NCBI GenBank assembly: GCA_000955795.1
Contig: JYOB01000010.1
Location: 443,637 to 507,636 of the forward strand
From: Burkholderiaceae bacterium 26
GTDB taxonomy: Bacteria; Pseudomonadota; Gammaproteobacteria; Burkholderiales; Burkholderiaceae
DNA: 64,000 nucleotides
Reading direction: 5' to 3'
In this document: piece by piece, positions 38,294 to 48,254 of the stretch
Layout: every line of letters starts with the position of its first letter
Position numbering within the stretch: position 1 is the stretch's first letter
Position numbers and translations under genes: made by a program
Notes under the pieces: generated by a model
Told to the model about the DNA's origin: nothing
The model's input: the letters and a program-made list of their open reading frames with translations, nothing else
Database searches by the model: none

Positions 38294-39398
38294 ATGGAAG
38301 CAGAACGCCTCAATGCCATCCAGAACACGTTGGCCGACCTGAAGTCGCGCGCCGACGACCTTCGGAGGTATCTTTGACTACGACGTCAAATCTGAACGTC
38401 TAGTTGAAGTCGATAAGGAACTCGAGAACCCCGAGGTCTGGAACGATCCCAAACGCGCCCAGGAGCTGGGTCGCGAGAAGAAGTCGCTTGAAACCGTCGT
38501 GCTGGCGCTGACCAAGCTCGACGAAGACCTCACCGGCGGCGCCGAGCTATTCGAGCTGGCCCGCGAAGAGAGCGACGACGACACCATCGAAGCCATCGAG
38601 GCTGACACCGCGGGCATGCGCGCCATTGTCGAAGACATGGAATTCCGCCGCATGTTCTCTGGCCCGATGGACGCTGCCAACTGCTTCATCGACATCCAGG
38701 CCGGCGCCGGCGGCACCGAAGCGTGCGACTGGGCGTCGATGCTGCTGCGCCAGTACCTGAAGTACTGCGAGCGCAAGGGCTTCAAGACCGAAGTGCTGGA
38801 AGAGTCCGAAGGTGACGTTGCCGGCATCAAGAGCGCGTCGATCAAGGTCGAGGGCGAATACGCGTTTGGCTTCCTGCGCACCGAGACCGGCGTGCACCGC
38901 CTGGTGCGCAAATCGCCTTTCGACTCGGCGGGTGGCCGCCACACGTCGTTCTCGTCGATTTTCGTGTATCCGGAAGTCGATGATTCGATCGAGATCGAGG
39001 TCAACCCGGCGGACCTGCGTGTCGATACATACCGCGCTTCGGGCGCGGGCGGTCAGCACATCAACAAGACGGATTCGGCCGTGCGGATTACGCACATCCC
39101 GACCGGCATCGTCGTGCAGTGTCAGAACGACCGCTCGCAGCACCGCAACCGCGCCGAAGCGATGACGATGCTGAAGTCGCGTCTTTACGAGCACGAGCTG
39201 CGCAAACGTCAGGCCGCTGCCGACGCACAGGAAGCAGCGAAGACCGACGTGGGCTGGGGCCATCAGATCCGCTCGTACGTGCTGGACCAGAGCCGCATCA
39301 AGGATCTGCGCACCAACGTGGAAATCTCCAACACGCAGAAGGTGCTGGACGGCGACCTCGACCCGTTTATTCAGGCCAGCCTGAAGCAGGGCGTCTGA
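38294..39398 (+). CDS. prfB: Peptide chain release factor 2 (programmed +1 frameshift)
   Basis: RF2 ends translation at UGA and UAA. The gene is read as 38294-38374, then 38376-39398, giving 367 aa. After 27 codons the ribosome meets CTT TGA C (38372-38378), preceded by the Shine-Dalgarno-like CGGAGG at 38363-38368; slipping +1 on CTT continues in the second frame. This is the classical RF2 autoregulatory site. The anticodon-mimic SPF is in [10 protein letters not shown] and the catalytic GGQ in [17 protein letters not shown]. Confidence 0.97.
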
Positions 39399-39423
39399 TC
39401 CGAGCCAAACCAGAGCGACTGCC

Positions 39424-40164
39424 ATGTCTGACACGTCCCTGTTCATCCTGACCGGTGCCTCGCGCGGCCTGGGCGCCGCGCTGGCCCAGGCGCTGATGCA
39501 GCCCGGTCGCCGCCTCATCTGCGTGGCACGCGGCGATAACGCTGAATTGCGCGCGCAGGCGGCCGCCGCCGGCGTGACGCTCGACTGGCACCAGGTCGAC
39601 CTGTCCGACGCGCACGCCGCCGAGGCGTGGATGACCAAGACGCTTGCCCCCCTGCCCGCCTTTGCCAATGTGACGTTGGTGCTCAACGCCGGCGCGGTCG
39701 AGCCGATCGGCACGATCGACACGCTGCGTGCCGATACGCTGCTGCCGCACCTGCAACTGAACCTGACAGGCCCGATGGCGCTGACCGCTGCCCTGCTGCG
39801 CGGCACCTCCGACTGGAACGCCCAGCGCCGCGTGCTGGCGATCTCGTCTGGCGCGGCACGCCGGCCGATCGCCGGCTGGGCCGCGTATTGCACCGGCAAG
39901 GCGGGGCTAGACATGTTCGTGCGCGCCATCAACGCCGATGGCGACGCGAGCGTGCGCGCCGTGGCGCTGGCCCCGGGCGTCATCGACACCGACATGCAAC
40001 GCACCATCCGTGGCGCCGACTTTGCCGGCGTGCAGCGCTTCCGCGATCTGCACGCGCATGGCGAGCTGGTCTCGCCGCAAGACGCCGCCGCGCGCATCGC
40101 CGCCTACCTCGTCCGCCCCGACTTTGGCGCGACCGAGCTGGACGACCTGCGCAACATCGCCTGA
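39424..40164 (+). CDS. Short-chain dehydrogenase/reductase
   Basis: A 246-aa SDR with the nucleotide motif LTGASRGLGAAL (about residues 9-20), LVLNAGAVEPIG and the active-site AISSGAARRPIAGWAAYCTGKAG (Ser, Tyr and Lys). It resembles sepiapterin- or benzil-reductase-like SDRs such as YueD. It sits 25 bp after prfB and 24 bp before lysS, so the three genes appear co-transcribed. The substrate is unknown. Confidence 0.88.
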   Translation: MSDTSLFILTGASRGLGAALAQALMQPGRRLICVARGDNAELRAQAAAAGVTLDWHQVDLSDAHAAEAWMTKTLAPLPAFANVTLVLNAGAVEPIGTIDTLRADTLLPHLQLNLTGPMALTAALLRGTSDWNAQRRVLAISSGAARRPIAGWAAYCTGKAGLDMFVRAINADGDASVRAVALAPGVIDTDMQRTIRGADFAGVQRFRDLHAHGELVSPQDAAARIAAYLVRPDFGATELDDLRNIA

Positions 40165-40188
40165 ACCGACATTTCTCTCATCACCATC

Positions 40189-41733
40189 ATGACCGAACAG
40201 AACAACCCGGCCGAATCGAACACCGCGGCCGCCGTGCCGGCGCAGGACGACAACAAGATCATCGCCGAGCGCCGCGAGAAGCTGGCAGAGATCCGCCAGC
40301 AGGGCGTCGCGTTTCCCAATGATTTCCGCCCGACGCACCATGCCGGTGATCTGCAAGCGAAATACCGCGAGTTGGAGCAGGCTGCGCTGGAAGCCGAACC
40401 GGTGCAAGTGGCCGTTGCTGGCCGCATGATGCTCAAGCGAGTGATGGGCAAGGCCAGCTTTGCCACCGTGCAGGACGCCACCGACCGCATCCAGTTCTAC
40501 ATCAGCCGCGACGCCGTGGGCGAAGACGTCTACGCCAGCTTCAAGAAGTGGGACCTGGGCGACATCGTGGCCGCGCGCGGCACGCTGATGAAGACGAAGA
40601 CCGGCGAACTGTCGGTGGCTGTGACGGAGCTGCGCCTGCTCTCGAAAAGCCTGCGTCCGCTGCCGGGCGACTACTACGGCCTGGCCGACCAGGAACAGAA
40701 GTACCGCCAGCGCTACGTCGATCTGATCGTGTCGAAGGAAACGCGCGACACATTCCGCGCTCGCACCAAGGCCATGGCCTCGCTGCGCAACTTCATGGCC
40801 GGCAACGGTTTCATGGAGGTCGAGACGCCGATGCTGCATCCGATTCCGGGCGGCGCGGCAGCCAAGCCGTTCATCACGCACCACAACGCGCTGGACATGC
40901 AGATGTTCCTGCGCATCGCGCCGGAGCTGTACCTCAAGCGCCTGATCGTCGGCGGTTTCGAGCGCGTGTACGAGATCAACCGCAACTTCCGTAACGAGGG
41001 CGTGTCGCCGCGACACAACCCAGAGTTCACGATGATGGAGTTCTACGCGGCCTACACGGACTACCGCTGGCTGATGGACTTCACCGAACAGCTGATCCGC
41101 CAGGCCGCCATCGACGCCTCGGGCACCGCCACGCTCACCTATCAAGGCCGCGAGCTGGATCTTGCCAAGCCGTTCCATCGCCTGACCATCTGCCAAGCGA
41201 TCCAGAAGTACGCGCCGCAGTACACCGATGCGCAACTTGCCGATGTCGACTTCCTGCGTGCTGAGCTGAAGAAGTTCAAGATCGACACCAACGCGCCGCA
41301 ATTCCTGAACGCCGGCGTGGGCACGTTGCAGCTCGTGCTGTTTGAAGAAACCGCCGAGTCGCAGCTGTGGGAACCGACCTTCATCATCGACTATCCGGTC
41401 GAAGTGTCGCCGCTGGCACGCGGCTCCGACACGCTGCCTGGCATCACCGAGCGCTTCGAGCTGTTCATCACCGGCCGCGAAATCGCCAACGGCTTCTCCG
41501 AGTTGAATGATCCGGAAGACCAGGCTGAGCGCTTCCGCAAGCAGGTCGAGCAGAAGGACGCCGGCGACGAAGAAGCCATGTTCTATGACGCCGACTACAT
41601 CCGCGCATTGGAGTACGGCATGCCTCCGACCGGCGGCTGCGGCATCGGCATTGACCGCCTGGTGATGCTGCTCACGGACAGCCCGAACATCCGCGACGTG
41701 ATCCTTTTCCCGCATCTGCGCCGCGAAGACTGA
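40189..41733 (+). CDS. lysS: Lysyl-tRNA synthetase, class II
   Basis: It charges tRNA-Lys. The N-terminal OB-fold anticodon-binding domain contains [18 protein letters not shown]. Class II motif 2 is [18 protein letters not shown] and motif 3 is [16 protein letters not shown]. The length is 514 aa. prfB-lysS adjacency is also seen in E. coli, here with one SDR gene in between. A terminator follows at 41754. Confidence 0.97.
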   Translation: MTEQNNPAESNTAAAVPAQDDNKIIAERREKLAEIRQQGVAFPNDFRPTHHAGDLQAKYRELEQAALEAEPVQVAVAGRMMLKRVMGKASFATVQDATDRIQFYISRDAVGEDVYASFKKWDLGDIVAARGTLMKTKTGELSVAVTELRLLSKSLRPLPGDYYGLADQEQKYRQRYVDLIVSKETRDTFRARTKAMASLRNFMAGNGFMEVETPMLHPIPGGAAAKPFITHHNALDMQMFLRIAPELYLKRLIVGGFERVYEINRNFRNEGVSPRHNPEFTMMEFYAAYTDYRWLMDFTEQLIRQAAIDASGTATLTYQGRELDLAKPFHRLTICQAIQKYAPQYTDAQLADVDFLRAELKKFKIDTNAPQFLNAGVGTLQLVLFEETAESQLWEPTFIIDYPVEVSPLARGSDTLPGITERFELFITGREIANGFSELNDPEDQAERFRKQVEQKDAGDEEAMFYDADYIRALEYGMPPTGGCGIGIDRLVMLLTDSPNIRDVILFPHLRRED

Positions 41734-41753
41734 TCGGCTCGGTCCTCCATCTC

Positions 41754-41781
41754 AAAAAACGCTCCTTCGGGGGCGTTTTTT
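41754..41781 (+). terminator. lysS terminator
   Basis: A 12-bp stem (41754-41765 with 41770-41781, one G-T pair) has a TTCG loop and six T. The outer A and T tracts make it symmetrical and strong. Confidence 0.9.
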
Positions 41782-42000
41782 GTTGCCCGCGCGTGCGCAA
41801 ATCCTGCGCCTACCCCGCTATTTGTAACATCGCCCCGCGTTGACAATGTGTATCAAATATCGCCAAGCCATTGATTTTAAATAGAAAAACAAGAGTACAG
41901 ATGCTTACAAATTAAAACGGCATCCGTTTGGGCGATGGACCACACTGTGATCATCGAAGGGCCGAACAACGAACCAATCACGGGCCGCAGGAGAACGAAG

Positions 42001-42744
42001 ATGACTAACAACATCCAACCGAACCAAGGTCAACAATACGGTGGCACCTCGCCGGGTCAGGTGCCGTCGTCGTCACGACGCATGCATCCGCTGATGACCA
42101 CGGCGGCTGTGGCCGTGATCATCGCAAGCCTGACCGCTGTGGCTGCCATCACCGGCGTGCTGCCGACATCAAAGGCTACGCAGGGCAGCACCGATCCGAA
42201 TGTGGCCGCGCAATCGGCAGCGGCAATGCCGGGCGCCTCGGCCCCGATGGCGCTGGCTGCGCCGGGCCAGACGACGCAGCCAAATCAAGCCGCTCCGTAC
42301 CCGGCACAAAACATGGCTCCCGCTCCGGCGCGAGCTCGTGAGCCGTCGTACGCTGAACGCGCGCCCTCGACCAGCCCAAGCTATGCGCAAACACAGCCCC
42401 GCCAATCGGCCAGCCCCTATGCCGGCCACGTGACGTCGGTCACCCCGATTACCACGCAAGGTAAGGAAACCGGTCTGGGTATGATCGGTGGCGCTGTGGT
42501 GGGCGGCTTGCTAGGCAACCAGATTGGCCGCGGCAATGGCCGTACGCTGGCGACAGTCGGCGGCGCGGTGGCAGGCGGTTACGGCGGCCATGTAGCCGAG
42601 AACTACTACAGCCGCGACACCCAATACCGCGTGAACGTGCGCATGGACAACGGTACAAACCGCAGCTTCACGTACAAGGCCGCCCCGGGCTTCCAGGCAG
42701 GCGAGCGCGTGCATATCGAGAACGGTACGCTGGTGGCTGGCTAA
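42001..42744 (+). CDS. Glycine-zipper 2TM domain protein
   Basis: A 247-aa envelope protein. It has a cytoplasmic N-terminus, one membrane helix (about 24-48), then a long Ala/Pro/Gln/Ser-rich linker. The glycine-zipper segment GMIGGAVVGGLLGNQIGRG lies at about 159-177 and is followed by GGAVAGGYGGHVAENYY. The C-terminal piece (YRVNVRMDNGTNRSFTY) resembles the SlyB/outer-membrane lipoprotein type, but there is no lipobox. The start at 42001 has GGAG upstream; the frame to 41935 is unsupported. It is monocistronic between two terminators. Confidence 0.85.
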   Translation: MTNNIQPNQGQQYGGTSPGQVPSSSRRMHPLMTTAAVAVIIASLTAVAAITGVLPTSKATQGSTDPNVAAQSAAAMPGASAPMALAAPGQTTQPNQAAPYPAQNMAPAPARAREPSYAERAPSTSPSYAQTQPRQSASPYAGHVTSVTPITTQGKETGLGMIGGAVVGGLLGNQIGRGNGRTLATVGGAVAGGYGGHVAENYYSRDTQYRVNVRMDNGTNRSFTYKAAPGFQAGERVHIENGTLVAG

Positions 42745-42768
42745 TCCGGCATCGCCGTCGCCCCAAAG

Positions 42769-42794
42769 AAAAACCGGCCTTCGGGCCGGTTTTT
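42769..42794. terminator. Bidirectional terminator between convergent genes
   Basis: An 11-bp stem (42769-42779 with 42784-42794) has a TTCG loop and A/T tracts on both sides. It ends the glycine-zipper gene on the plus strand and the isc operon (iscX last) on the minus strand. Confidence 0.88.
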
Positions 42795-42823
42795 TCATGC
42801 GTACGCGTTTTAGCGCTACGCGC

Positions 42824-43018
42824 TTATTCCGCTTCGTCGATCCAGGCTTGCTGGATGGCCTCGAGAAACTTCTCGCCGCCACGCTTGTGGTCGTCGTCAA
42901 AGCCCTCCAGCGTGACGACCTTGTTGTGCAGATCGACAAAGTTCAGGCGCGTCGGATCGACTTCGGGATACTTGTCGTACAGCGCTTCCGCAATCTGCTG
43001 GATGTCGTTCCATTTCAT
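42824..43018 (-). CDS. iscX: Fe-S assembly protein IscX
   Basis: This 64-aa acidic protein binds IscS and iron and tunes cluster assembly. The family sequence runs from MKWNDIQQIAEALYDKYP to FLEAIQQAWIDEAE. It is the last gene of the isc operon, 31 bp after fdx. Confidence 0.95.
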   Translation of the reverse strand: MKWNDIQQIAEALYDKYPEVDPTRLNFVDLHNKVVTLEGFDDDHKRGGEKFLEAIQQAWIDEAE

Positions 43019-43049
43019 GATGGGCTCCCTCCTCCGCTGGCCGCTCGGC

Positions 43050-43388
43050 TCAGTGGTTTTCCTTGGCGTGGTTGATCGTGTACTTCGGGATCTCGACGGT
43101 CAAGTCCGTATCCGCCACCTTGGCCTGGCACGACAAGCGCGAGTTCGGCTCCAGGCCCCAGGCCTTGTCGAGCAGATCCTCTTCCTTCTCGCTCGCCTCA
43201 TCCAGCGAATTGAAGCCTTCGCGCACGATCACGTGGCAGGTCGTGCAGGCACACGACTTCTCGCATGCGTGCTCGATCTCGATGTCGGCGCCCAACAGCG
43301 CGTCGCAGATGGTCGTGCCGGGCTTGGCTTCGATCACGGCCCCTTCCGGGCAGTATTCGACGTGAGGAAGAACGACGATGTGTGGCAT
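43050..43388 (-). CDS. fdx: [2Fe-2S] ferredoxin of the ISC system
   Basis: It donates electrons for cluster formation on IscU. The 112-aa protein holds the cysteines in CEKSCACTTCHVIV and RLSCQAK. The start at 43388 (MPHIVVLPHVEYCPEGAV) is the family start; the open frame continues into hscA only by chance. It lies between hscA and iscX. Confidence 0.96.
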   Translation of the reverse strand: MPHIVVLPHVEYCPEGAVIEAKPGTTICDALLGADIEIEHACEKSCACTTCHVIVREGFNSLDEASEKEEDLLDKAWGLEPNSRLSCQAKVADTDLTVEIPKYTINHAKENH

Positions 43389-43434
43389 GAAGAAACTCGT
43401 TCGATAAGTGTGTTTTGGGGGATGCAATCGGCGA

Positions 43435-45300
43435 TCAGCCGAGCTCCTCGATACGTTTGCCGGCGAGCGCCTTGCGAATGCCGCGGTCCATGCGGCGCGC
43501 GGCGAATTCGTCGGTGCCGTGCGACAGGGCATCCACGGCGTCCTTGATAGCGCGGTGGTCGTCGCCCTGCATGGTGATGCGCAGCGCGGCAATTTCGGTG
43601 TCGATGGCGGCGCGCTCCTCGGGCGACAGCAGATCGCCATCGGCCGCCAGCGCTTGCGACAGCGCCTCAAGCAAGCGCTCGCCTTCAACGCGCTCTTCCG
43701 CCAGCGCACGACGGCGCATGTCGTCTTCGGCGGATTGGAAACCTTCCTGCAACATGCGGGCGACATCGTCATCGGCCAGACCGTACGACGGCTTCACGGC
43801 AATCGACGCTTCCACGCCCGACACCGTTTCGCGTGCCGCCACCGACAGCAAGCCATCGGCATCCACCTGATACGTCACGCGAATGCGCGCGGCGCCGGCC
43901 ACCATCGGAGGGATGCCGCGCAACTCGAAACGCGCCAGCGAACGGCAATCGCTCGCCAGTTCACGCTCGCCCTGCAGCACGTGGATCGCCATAGCCGTCT
44001 GGCCGTCTTTGAACGTGGTGAACTCCTGCGCACGCGCGACGGGAATCGTGCTGTTGCGCGGGATGATCTTCTCGACCAGGCCGCCCATCGTCTCGACGCC
44101 CAGCGACAACGGGATCACGTCGAGCAGCAGCCAGTCTTCACCCGGCGCACGGTTACCGGCCAGCAGGTTGGCCTGCATGGCTGCACCGATAGCGACCACT
44201 TGGTCCGGATCGAGGTTCGTGAGCGGCGTCTGGCCAAACAGCTGGCCAACGGCACGGCGGATGATCGGCATGCGCGTCGCACCCCCGACCAGCACCACGC
44301 CCTTTACCTCTTCGACCGTCACGCCCGCATCGCGCAGCGCGCGGCGCACAGGCGACAGCGTCTTCTGCACCAGATTGGCCGTCAGTTCGCCAAAGGTCTC
44401 TGCCGTCAGCACGAGGTGCACGGTCTCGCCACTGGAAAGCATCGCGTCAATCTCGGTGCTGTCGGCGGTGGAGAGCCATTCCTTGGCGGCGCGTGCCTTG
44501 TTCAGCAGCAGGCGCGTGTCTTCGGCAGAGAGCGGTTGCAGACCGGCTTGCTCGACGATCCAGCAGACGATGCGCTGGTCGAAATCGTCACCGCCGAGCG
44601 CGGAGTCGCCGCCCGTCGACATCACCTCGAACACGCCCTTGGTGAGCTTGAGCACCGAGATGTCGAACGTACCGCCACCCAGGTCATACACCGCGTAAAT
44701 GCCTTCGGCGGCATTGTCCAGGCCATAGGCGATGGCGGCGGCGGTCGGCTCGTTCAGCAGGCGCAGCACGTTCAGGCCGGCGAGCTTGGCCGCGTCCTTG
44801 GTGGCTTGGCGCTGCGCATCGTCAAAGTACGCGGGCACGGTGATGACGGCGCCGACGAGCTCATCGCCGAGCGTGTCTTCGGCGCGCTGGCGCAGCGTGG
44901 CGAGAATCTCCGCCGACACTTCCACCGGGCTCTTCACACCGGCCACGGTCTTCAACTGCACCATGCCGGGCGCGTCGACAAAGTCGTACGGCGTGTTCTC
45001 GATGTGGGCGACATCCTTCAGGCCGCGCCCCATGAAGCGCTTGACCGAGATGATGGTGTTCTTCGGGTCACGCACGGCTTCGGCCTGCGCCTTGTAGCCA
45101 ATTTGCGCGCCGCCCGTGGCCAGATAGCGCACCACGGAGGGCAGCAGCGGGCGGCCCTGATCATCGGGCAGCACTTCCGGCACGCTGCTGCGCACGGAGG
45201 CCACCAGCGAGTTGGTCGTGCCCAGGTCGATGCCCACCGCCAGACGGCGCTGGTGCGGTGCGGGCGATTCGCCAGGTTCGGAAATCTGCAGTAAAGCCAT
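43435..45300 (-). CDS. hscA: Fe-S chaperone HscA (Hsp70 family)
   Basis: This specialised Hsp70 binds the LPPVK motif of IscU and drives cluster transfer with HscB. The 621 aa show the phosphate motif [12 protein letters not shown] (about 23-34), [33 protein letters not shown] and the substrate domain with [13 protein letters not shown]. The start at 45300 excludes 17 unsupported upstream codons. It follows hscB by about 70 bp. Confidence 0.96.
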   Translation of the reverse strand: MALLQISEPGESPAPHQRRLAVGIDLGTTNSLVASVRSSVPEVLPDDQGRPLLPSVVRYLATGGAQIGYKAQAEAVRDPKNTIISVKRFMGRGLKDVAHIENTPYDFVDAPGMVQLKTVAGVKSPVEVSAEILATLRQRAEDTLGDELVGAVITVPAYFDDAQRQATKDAAKLAGLNVLRLLNEPTAAAIAYGLDNAAEGIYAVYDLGGGTFDISVLKLTKGVFEVMSTGGDSALGGDDFDQRIVCWIVEQAGLQPLSAEDTRLLLNKARAAKEWLSTADSTEIDAMLSSGETVHLVLTAETFGELTANLVQKTLSPVRRALRDAGVTVEEVKGVVLVGGATRMPIIRRAVGQLFGQTPLTNLDPDQVVAIGAAMQANLLAGNRAPGEDWLLLDVIPLSLGVETMGGLVEKIIPRNSTIPVARAQEFTTFKDGQTAMAIHVLQGERELASDCRSLARFELRGIPPMVAGAARIRVTYQVDADGLLSVAARETVSGVEASIAVKPSYGLADDDVARMLQEGFQSAEDDMRRRALAEERVEGERLLEALSQALAADGDLLSPEERAAIDTEIAALRITMQGDDHRAIKDAVDALSHGTDEFAARRMDRGIRKALAGKRIEELG

Positions 45301-45369
45301 GGGGATGTCTCGATTGCGCGGATGGGCTGCCTGCCGAGGCAAACCCAACATTGTCGCAAATTCTGGGTT

Positions 45370-45909
45370 CTAGTCTTCCAGCCGGTCGATGGCCTCGGCG
45401 GTATCGCGTTCGATCTTTTCGATGAACATCAATTGGCGCACGGCATCCGCTGCGGCTGCGGTGTTGCCCTCGCCATTGAGCAGGCCGGACAGCGCCTGAT
45501 AGCGGGTACGTTTTTCCTTGCGCAGCATGCCAAGCAAACCGTCCAACGCATCGACGTTGCGCTCCGCCTTGGCATCGCCCAGCGCTTCGCGCCATTCCAT
45601 TTGCTGCATCAGAAACGCGGCCGGCATGGCGGTATTGTTCTCGGCTTGCACGTCGATACCACGCAGGTGCAACAGATACGTCGCCCGTTTGAGCGGGTCA
45701 CGCAGCGTCTGATACGCCTCGTTGGCGCGCGTGGCCCATTGCATGGCGACGCGGCGTTCGGCGTCGCCTGCGTGGGCATAGCGATCCGGATGCGCCTGCG
45801 ACTGCACGGTGCGGTACGCAGCGTTCAGCGCGTCGTCGTCGACCTCGAAGTGCTCGGGCAGACCAAAGAGGGAAAAATGCGTCGTGTTCGCTGACAAGCC
45901 GGAATTCAT
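45370..45909 (-). CDS. hscB: Fe-S co-chaperone HscB
   Basis: A J-domain protein that brings IscU to HscA. The HPD motif is at residues 40-42 ([12 protein letters not shown]), followed by the C-terminal three-helix domain. The start at 45909 gives 179 aa. It has no ribosome site but a terminator-like T-run just upstream; an in-frame GTG at 45960 would add 17 residues coded partly by the hairpin. The first is preferred because family similarity begins there. Confidence 0.92.
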   Translation of the reverse strand: MNSGLSANTTHFSLFGLPEHFEVDDDALNAAYRTVQSQAHPDRYAHAGDAERRVAMQWATRANEAYQTLRDPLKRATYLLHLRGIDVQAENNTAMPAAFLMQQMEWREALGDAKAERNVDALDGLLGMLRKEKRTRYQALSGLLNGEGNTAAAADAVRQLMFIEKIERDTAEAIDRLED

Positions 45910-45913
45910 GAAT

Positions 45914-45933
45914 AAAAAAAGCGGCCGCGCCGC
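45914..45933 (-). terminator. Terminator-like hairpin directly before hscB
   Basis: On the minus strand GCGGC pairs with GCCGC around a 3-nt loop (45921-45933), followed by seven T (45914-45920). The T-run ends 4 nt before the hscB ATG. The stem is only 5 bp but all GC. It may attenuate transcription between iscRSUA-DUF3565 and hscBA-fdx-iscX. Confidence 0.5.
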
Positions 45934-45943
45934 CTCGTGTTCC

Positions 45944-46144
45944 TCATTCGACCGGTTCACCCCGATCGCACTTCAGGCATTCCACAACCGCGCCGATCTT
46001 GCTGGCGCGCCCGGCTTCGGTTTCAGTCCAGGGCCGCAACTGCCAAGGCGGATCGTGGCGCATGTGCTGCCCATGTCCGCAAGCGAGACGGGCGACCCAG
46101 TGGCCCTCCTCGTCCCGCTCGAAACCGACAATCGCCTGCTTCAA
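45944..46144 (-). CDS. DUF3565 protein in the isc operon
   Basis: A 66-aa protein with the pattern [13 protein letters not shown] (about residues 22-34) and CLKC (about 56-59). Two Cys pairs and several His suggest a small metal-binding, zinc-ribbon-like fold. No function is established for DUF3565. It lies 10 bp after iscA and before hscB, on the same strand, so it should be expressed with the iron-sulfur machinery. A role in metal or cluster handling is inference. Confidence 0.85.
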   Translation of the reverse strand: MKQAIVGFERDEEGHWVARLACGHGQHMRHDPPWQLRPWTETEAGRASKIGAVVECLKCDRGEPVE

Positions 46145-46154
46145 TGCGCCCCGC

Positions 46155-46475
46155 TCACACGCGGAACGACTCGCCGCAGCCGCACTCGTCCTTCACGTTC
46201 GGGTTGTTGAAGCGGAAACCTTCGTTCAGCCCTTCTCGCGCGTAGTCCAGCTCGGTGCCGTCGATGTACGGCAAGCTCTTCGGATCGACGATCACCTTGA
46301 CGCCGTTGGATTCGAAGACCTGGTCTTCGGCGGCGATGTCATCCGCGTACTCGAGCTTGTATGCCAGGCCCGAACAGCCCGTGGTCTTCACGCCCACGCG
46401 CAGGCCCACGCCCTTGCCACGGCGGGTCAGGTAGCGGGAAACGTGCTGCGCGGCCTTGTCGGTCAGGGTGATCAT
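46155..46475 (-). CDS. iscA: Iron-sulfur carrier IscA
   Basis: An A-type carrier that passes clusters to apo-proteins. The three ligands are Cys 34 ([10 protein letters not shown]) and Cys 98 and 100 (ECGCGESF). The length is 106 aa. The start at 46475 follows AGGAC; ten upstream codons are not conserved. Confidence 0.96.
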   Translation of the reverse strand: MITLTDKAAQHVSRYLTRRGKGVGLRVGVKTTGCSGLAYKLEYADDIAAEDQVFESNGVKVIVDPKSLPYIDGTELDYAREGLNEGFRFNNPNVKDECGCGESFRV

Positions 46476-46501
46476 GCTGCGTCCTTTCTGTCCAATCCGG
46501 C

Positions 46502-46903
46502 TCAAGCAGCCTTCTGCTCGGTCGAGCCGTGCTTTTCCTTGTAGTCGGCCACGGCTGCCTTGATGGCGTCTTCGGCCAGGATCGAGCAGTGGATCTTCAC
46601 CGGCGGCAACGCCAGCTCTTCAGCGATGGCCGTGTTGCGGATTTCCAGCGCTTGATCCAGCGTCTTGCCCTTCACCCACTCCGTCACCAGCGACGAAGAA
46701 GCAATGGCAGAACCGCAGCCGTAGGTCTTGAACTTTGCGTCTTCAATCACGCCCTGCTCGTTGACCTTGATCTGCAGCTTCATCACGTCGCCGCAAGCCG
46801 GCGCGCCGACCATGCCGGTACCGACCGTGTCGTCGCCCTTCTCGAACGAACCGACGTTGCGCGGGTTTTCGTAATGGTCCAGAACTTGGTTGCTGTAAGA
46901 CAT
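46502..46903 (-). CDS. iscU: Fe-S scaffold IscU
   Basis: The scaffold on which clusters are built. Ligand cysteines are Cys 37 (GAPACGD), Cys 63 (YGCGSAIA) and Cys 106 (KIHCSILA). The HscA recognition motif LPPVK is at 99-103. The length is 133 aa. AAAGAGG precedes the ATG. Confidence 0.97.
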   Translation of the reverse strand: MSYSNQVLDHYENPRNVGSFEKGDDTVGTGMVGAPACGDVMKLQIKVNEQGVIEDAKFKTYGCGSAIASSSLVTEWVKGKTLDQALEIRNTAIAEELALPPVKIHCSILAEDAIKAAVADYKEKHGSTEQKAA

Positions 46904-46962
46904 TTCACACCTCTTTCAATCGTTGGCTGGCGCGGGGGCGCCGTTGTTCTCAAACGCCGCGC

Positions 46963-48180
46963 TTAGTGCGCCGCCCATTGAATGCTGTTCAGATCCACGC
47001 CGTCCTTGTACATCTCCCACAGCGGAGACAGGTCGCGCAGCTTGCCGATCTTGTTCTTGAGCAGTTCGACCACGTAGTCCACTTCTTCTTCCGTGGTGAA
47101 GCGGCCGACCGTGAAGCGGATCGAACTGTGCGCCAGTTCGTCGTTGCGGCCCAGCGCACGCAGCACGTACGAAGGTTCCAGCGATGCCGACGTACAGGCC
47201 GAGCCGGACGACACGGCAACGTCCTTGATGGCCATGATCAGCGACTCGCCTTCGACAAAGTTGAAGCTGATGTTGAGGTTGTGCGGCACGCGGGCTTCCA
47301 TGTCGCCGTTCACATACACCTCTTCCATCGTGTTCAGGCCGCGATACAAGCGGTCACGCAGCATGCGGATGCGCTCGTTCTCGGTCGCCATTTCTTCCTT
47401 GGCAATGCGGAAGGCCTCGCCCATGCCGACAATCTGATGCGTAGCCAGCGTGCCCGAACGCATGCCGCGCTCGTGGCCACCGCCGTGCATCTGCGCTTCG
47501 ATGCGGATACGCGGCTTGCGGCGCACATACAGCGCACCGATGCCCTTCGGCCCATATGTCTTGTGGGCCGAGAACGACATCAAGTCGACCTTCAGCTTCT
47601 GCAGGTCGATGCCCACCTTCCCGGTGGCCTGCGCGGCATCCACGTGGAAGATCACGCCCTTTTCGCGGCAGATCTCGCCGAGCTGCTCGATGTCCTGAAC
47701 CACGCCGATTTCGTTGTTCACCATCATCACCGACGCAAGAATGGTGTCGGGGCGAATGGCTTGCTTGAAGACTTCAATATCGATCAGGCCGTTGTCCTTC
47801 ACGTCCAGATACGTCACTTCGAAACCCTGGCGCTCCAGTTCACGCGTCGTGTCCAGCACAGCCTTGTGCTCGGTCTTCACGGTGATGATGTGCTTGCCCT
47901 TGCTGCTGTAGAAGTTGGCAGCGCCCTTGATGGCAAGGTTGTCGGACTCGGTAGCACCAGACGTCCAGACGATTTCGCGCGGGTCAGCGTTCACCAGCGC
48001 TGCAACCTGCTCGCGCGCGGTCTCGACGGCCTTCTCGGCTTCCCAGCCAAACGGGTGGCTGCGCGAAGCAGGATTGCCGAAGCTCTCGCGCAGGTACGGG
48101 ATCATCTTGTCGACCACGCGCGGATCCACCGGCGTCGTCGCGGAATAGTCCATGTAGATGGGAAGTTGCGGGGTGCTCAT
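46963..48180 (-). CDS. iscS: Cysteine desulfurase IscS
   Basis: This PLP enzyme supplies sulfur from cysteine to IscU and to tRNA thiolation. The PLP lysine is Lys 207 (SFSAHKTYG) and the persulfide Cys is Cys 329 ([14 protein letters not shown]). The length is 405 aa. It lies between iscR and iscU. Confidence 0.97.
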   Translation of the reverse strand: MSTPQLPIYMDYSATTPVDPRVVDKMIPYLRESFGNPASRSHPFGWEAEKAVETAREQVAALVNADPREIVWTSGATESDNLAIKGAANFYSSKGKHIITVKTEHKAVLDTTRELERQGFEVTYLDVKDNGLIDIEVFKQAIRPDTILASVMMVNNEIGVVQDIEQLGEICREKGVIFHVDAAQATGKVGIDLQKLKVDLMSFSAHKTYGPKGIGALYVRRKPRIRIEAQMHGGGHERGMRSGTLATHQIVGMGEAFRIAKEEMATENERIRMLRDRLYRGLNTMEEVYVNGDMEARVPHNLNISFNFVEGESLIMAIKDVAVSSGSACTSASLEPSYVLRALGRNDELAHSSIRFTVGRFTTEEEVDYVVELLKNKIGKLRDLSPLWEMYKDGVDLNSIQWAAH

Positions 48181-48254
48181 ATCTTGTCTGCCTTGTGTGG
48201 GGGGCGATGTTCTTGTGTGGGGCTGGCGTCGTGGCCAGCCTCACGCTGACGCAA

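Noticed and set aside
39907-41715. A 602-codon open frame antisense to lysS
   Set aside because: lysS is certain on the other strand; the long frame results from high GC in the third codon position.
43408-45294. A 628-codon open frame antisense to hscA
   Set aside because: Full overlap with hscA and no recognisable protein motifs.
45921-45928. The NotI-type octamer GCGGCCGC as a cloning scar
   Set aside because: It is part of the natural hairpin before hscB and the surrounding sequence is continuous operon sequence.
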